From the NCBI GenBank assembly GCA_016716135.1, contig JADJWX010000004.1:372001-436000 (forward strand): DNA of 64,000 nt. Reading direction: 5' to 3'. Below are positions 63,059 through 64,000 of this stretch, piece by piece. The position numbers were made by a program, and so were the translations under genes. Origin of the DNA: Lewinellaceae bacterium. Lineage in GTDB: Bacteria; Bacteroidota; Bacteroidia; Chitinophagales; Saprospiraceae. The stretch's first letter is position 1, and each line of letters opens with the position of its first letter. The notes under the pieces were generated by a model. The model saw nothing but the letters and a program-made list of their open reading frames with translations. It searched no databases and was not told where the DNA came from.

Positions 63059-64000
63059 CTACTTCTTCCGCACCATCGTCAAAATCGTAGCAATCGCCAC
63101 CGTTTCCCCCGTTTCATCGTACACATCCACCAGCCATTTGACGATACCGCGCGGAATGGCCGCCACACCTTCTTTTTCCGGATCGTGCTCCTGCTCGATT
63201 TTCTCCTTCACCGTCAGTTTCACCCCGATGGTCATGCCCGGGTACACCGGCTTGGTGAAGCGGCATTCGTCGAGGCCATAGTTGAGGAGCACAGGACCTT
63301 TTTTGCATCGACAAAGAGTCCGGCGGCTTCGACAGCACGAAGTAGCCGTGTGCTACCCTGCCCGTGAACGGCGTATCGGCGAGTGCCGTGGCATCCATGT
63401 GGGCATAAAAATTGTCGCCGCTGACGTTGGCAAAATTGTGGATATCCGATTCGCTGACCGTGTGTTTGGCCGTGATCAGGGTTTCGCCGACAAACAACTC
63501 GTCGAAGTGTTTTTTGAAGGGGTGTACCGGTGTTTCGGTTTGTTCGGCGCCGGGTTGGAACTGGTTGGTCACATTCGTAATGTCGGTCGGGTGCCCCTGG
63601 ATGGCCGTCCGCTGCATGTAGTGAAACACGCCGCGCATGCCACCCATTTCCTCACCGCCGCCGGCGTGGCCCGGGCCGCCGTGCACGAGCAGGGGCATGG
63701 GCGAGCCGTGGCCGGTGCTTTCTTTGGCGGAGTCGCGGTTGAGCATGAGAATACGGCCGTGCCAGACGGCAGCGTTCAGCACGTATTCCCGCTGAATGTT
63801 GCGGTCGTAGGTACAGATGGTACTGACGAGCGAGCCCTTGCCCAGTTGCGAAATTTCAATGGCCTCCTCCAGGTTTTTGTACGGCATCAGTGTGCTCACC
63901 GGGCCGAAGCATTCCGTTTCGTGGCTGAGTGTTTGCTGCAAGGGATTTTCGTTGCGCAGCAAAATCGGCGGTAGAAAAGCGCCTTTTTCGCGGTTGGCGC
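63059..64000 (-). CDS. paaZ: PaaZ-like bifunctional aldehyde dehydrogenase / enoyl-CoA hydratase, C-terminal part (two frameshifts)
   Basis: The gene enters at the window edge; about 314 codons are visible. Distal part of an aldehyde dehydrogenase (EKGAFLPPILLRNENPLQQT, ECFGPVSTLMPYKNLEEA, the PMPLLVHGGPGHAGGGEEMGG loop), then a MaoC-like hot-dog hydratase (HFDELFVGETLITAKHTVSE, SGDNFYAHMD, GRVAHGYFVLS). One base is missing near 63330 (TCGAAGCC) and one A in the A6 run near 63301-63306; with both restored it reads LSEAAGLFVDAKKGPVLLNY and continues to VAIATILTMVRKK at 63059. PaaZ opens the oxepin ring and oxidises the aldehyde in aerobic phenylacetate degradation. The other paa genes are outside the window. 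Confidence 0.83.

Overview
The window reads as Bacteroidota, most likely the Saprospirales/Chitinophagales side. The evidence is direct: SprB repeats and type IX secretion (T9SS) C-terminal tails, paired DUF1800/DUF1501 genes, an outer-membrane beta-barrel with a CarboxypepD_reg-like N-domain, DUF5916, DUF4105, PaaZ, and promoters of the phylum type (TTG-N17-19-TAnnTTTG). No rRNA, tRNA or CRISPR array was recognised.

Layout. (1) Positions 1-21.2 kb are one leftward surface-polysaccharide locus. It holds a Wzc-like tyrosine kinase, a Wzx-type flippase, a Wzy-like polymerase/ligase, at least three glycosyltransferases, CDP-glucose sugar genes (rfbF, rfbG, a 3,5-epimerase-like protein, a DegT aminotransferase and a PglD-like acetyltransferase), a WbpB/WbpD-like pair, and an unusual distal block: polysaccharide deacetylase, asparagine-synthetase-like protein, two GNAT/FemAB-like proteins and an ATP-grasp ligase. 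(2) 21.5-32 kb carries a 1462-residue SprB-repeat T9SS protein, divergent DUF1800 and DUF1501 genes, and a TonB-receptor-like barrel. (3) 32-35 kb is a leftward di-heme cytochrome / Rieske / porin operon with a DtxR-type palindrome in its promoter. (4) 35-46 kb has a glycosyltransferase, a T9SS protein, a copper ATPase, DUF4153, a YdjM-type membrane protein and cdsA. (5) 46-50 kb has pnuC, a small double-glycine-leader peptide gene with its own promoter and terminator, a MerR-type regulator, a membrane protein with an effector-associated-type domain, and rfbD. (6) 50-59 kb has DUF5916, two tandem glucosaminidase/LysM proteins, DUF4105, a WD40 protein and serA. (7) 59-64 kb has an overlapping SIR2-TIR / nSTAND ATPase operon that looks like a defence or conflict system, then the C-terminal half of paaZ at the edge.

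Two features cut across the window. First, at least eleven palindromic or inverted-repeat elements of several families lie between genes; one pair of hairpins sits in frame inside rfbG, and one element is a MITE-like insertion with an 11-bp target duplication inside another palindrome. Second, nine one-base indels, seven of them clearly in homopolymer runs, break seven otherwise intact genes (GNAT, rfbG x2, DUF1800, glycosyltransferase, T9SS protein, LysM protein, paaZ x2). This looks more like long-read sequencing error than pseudogene formation, so these genes are annotated at full length with the shift noted.
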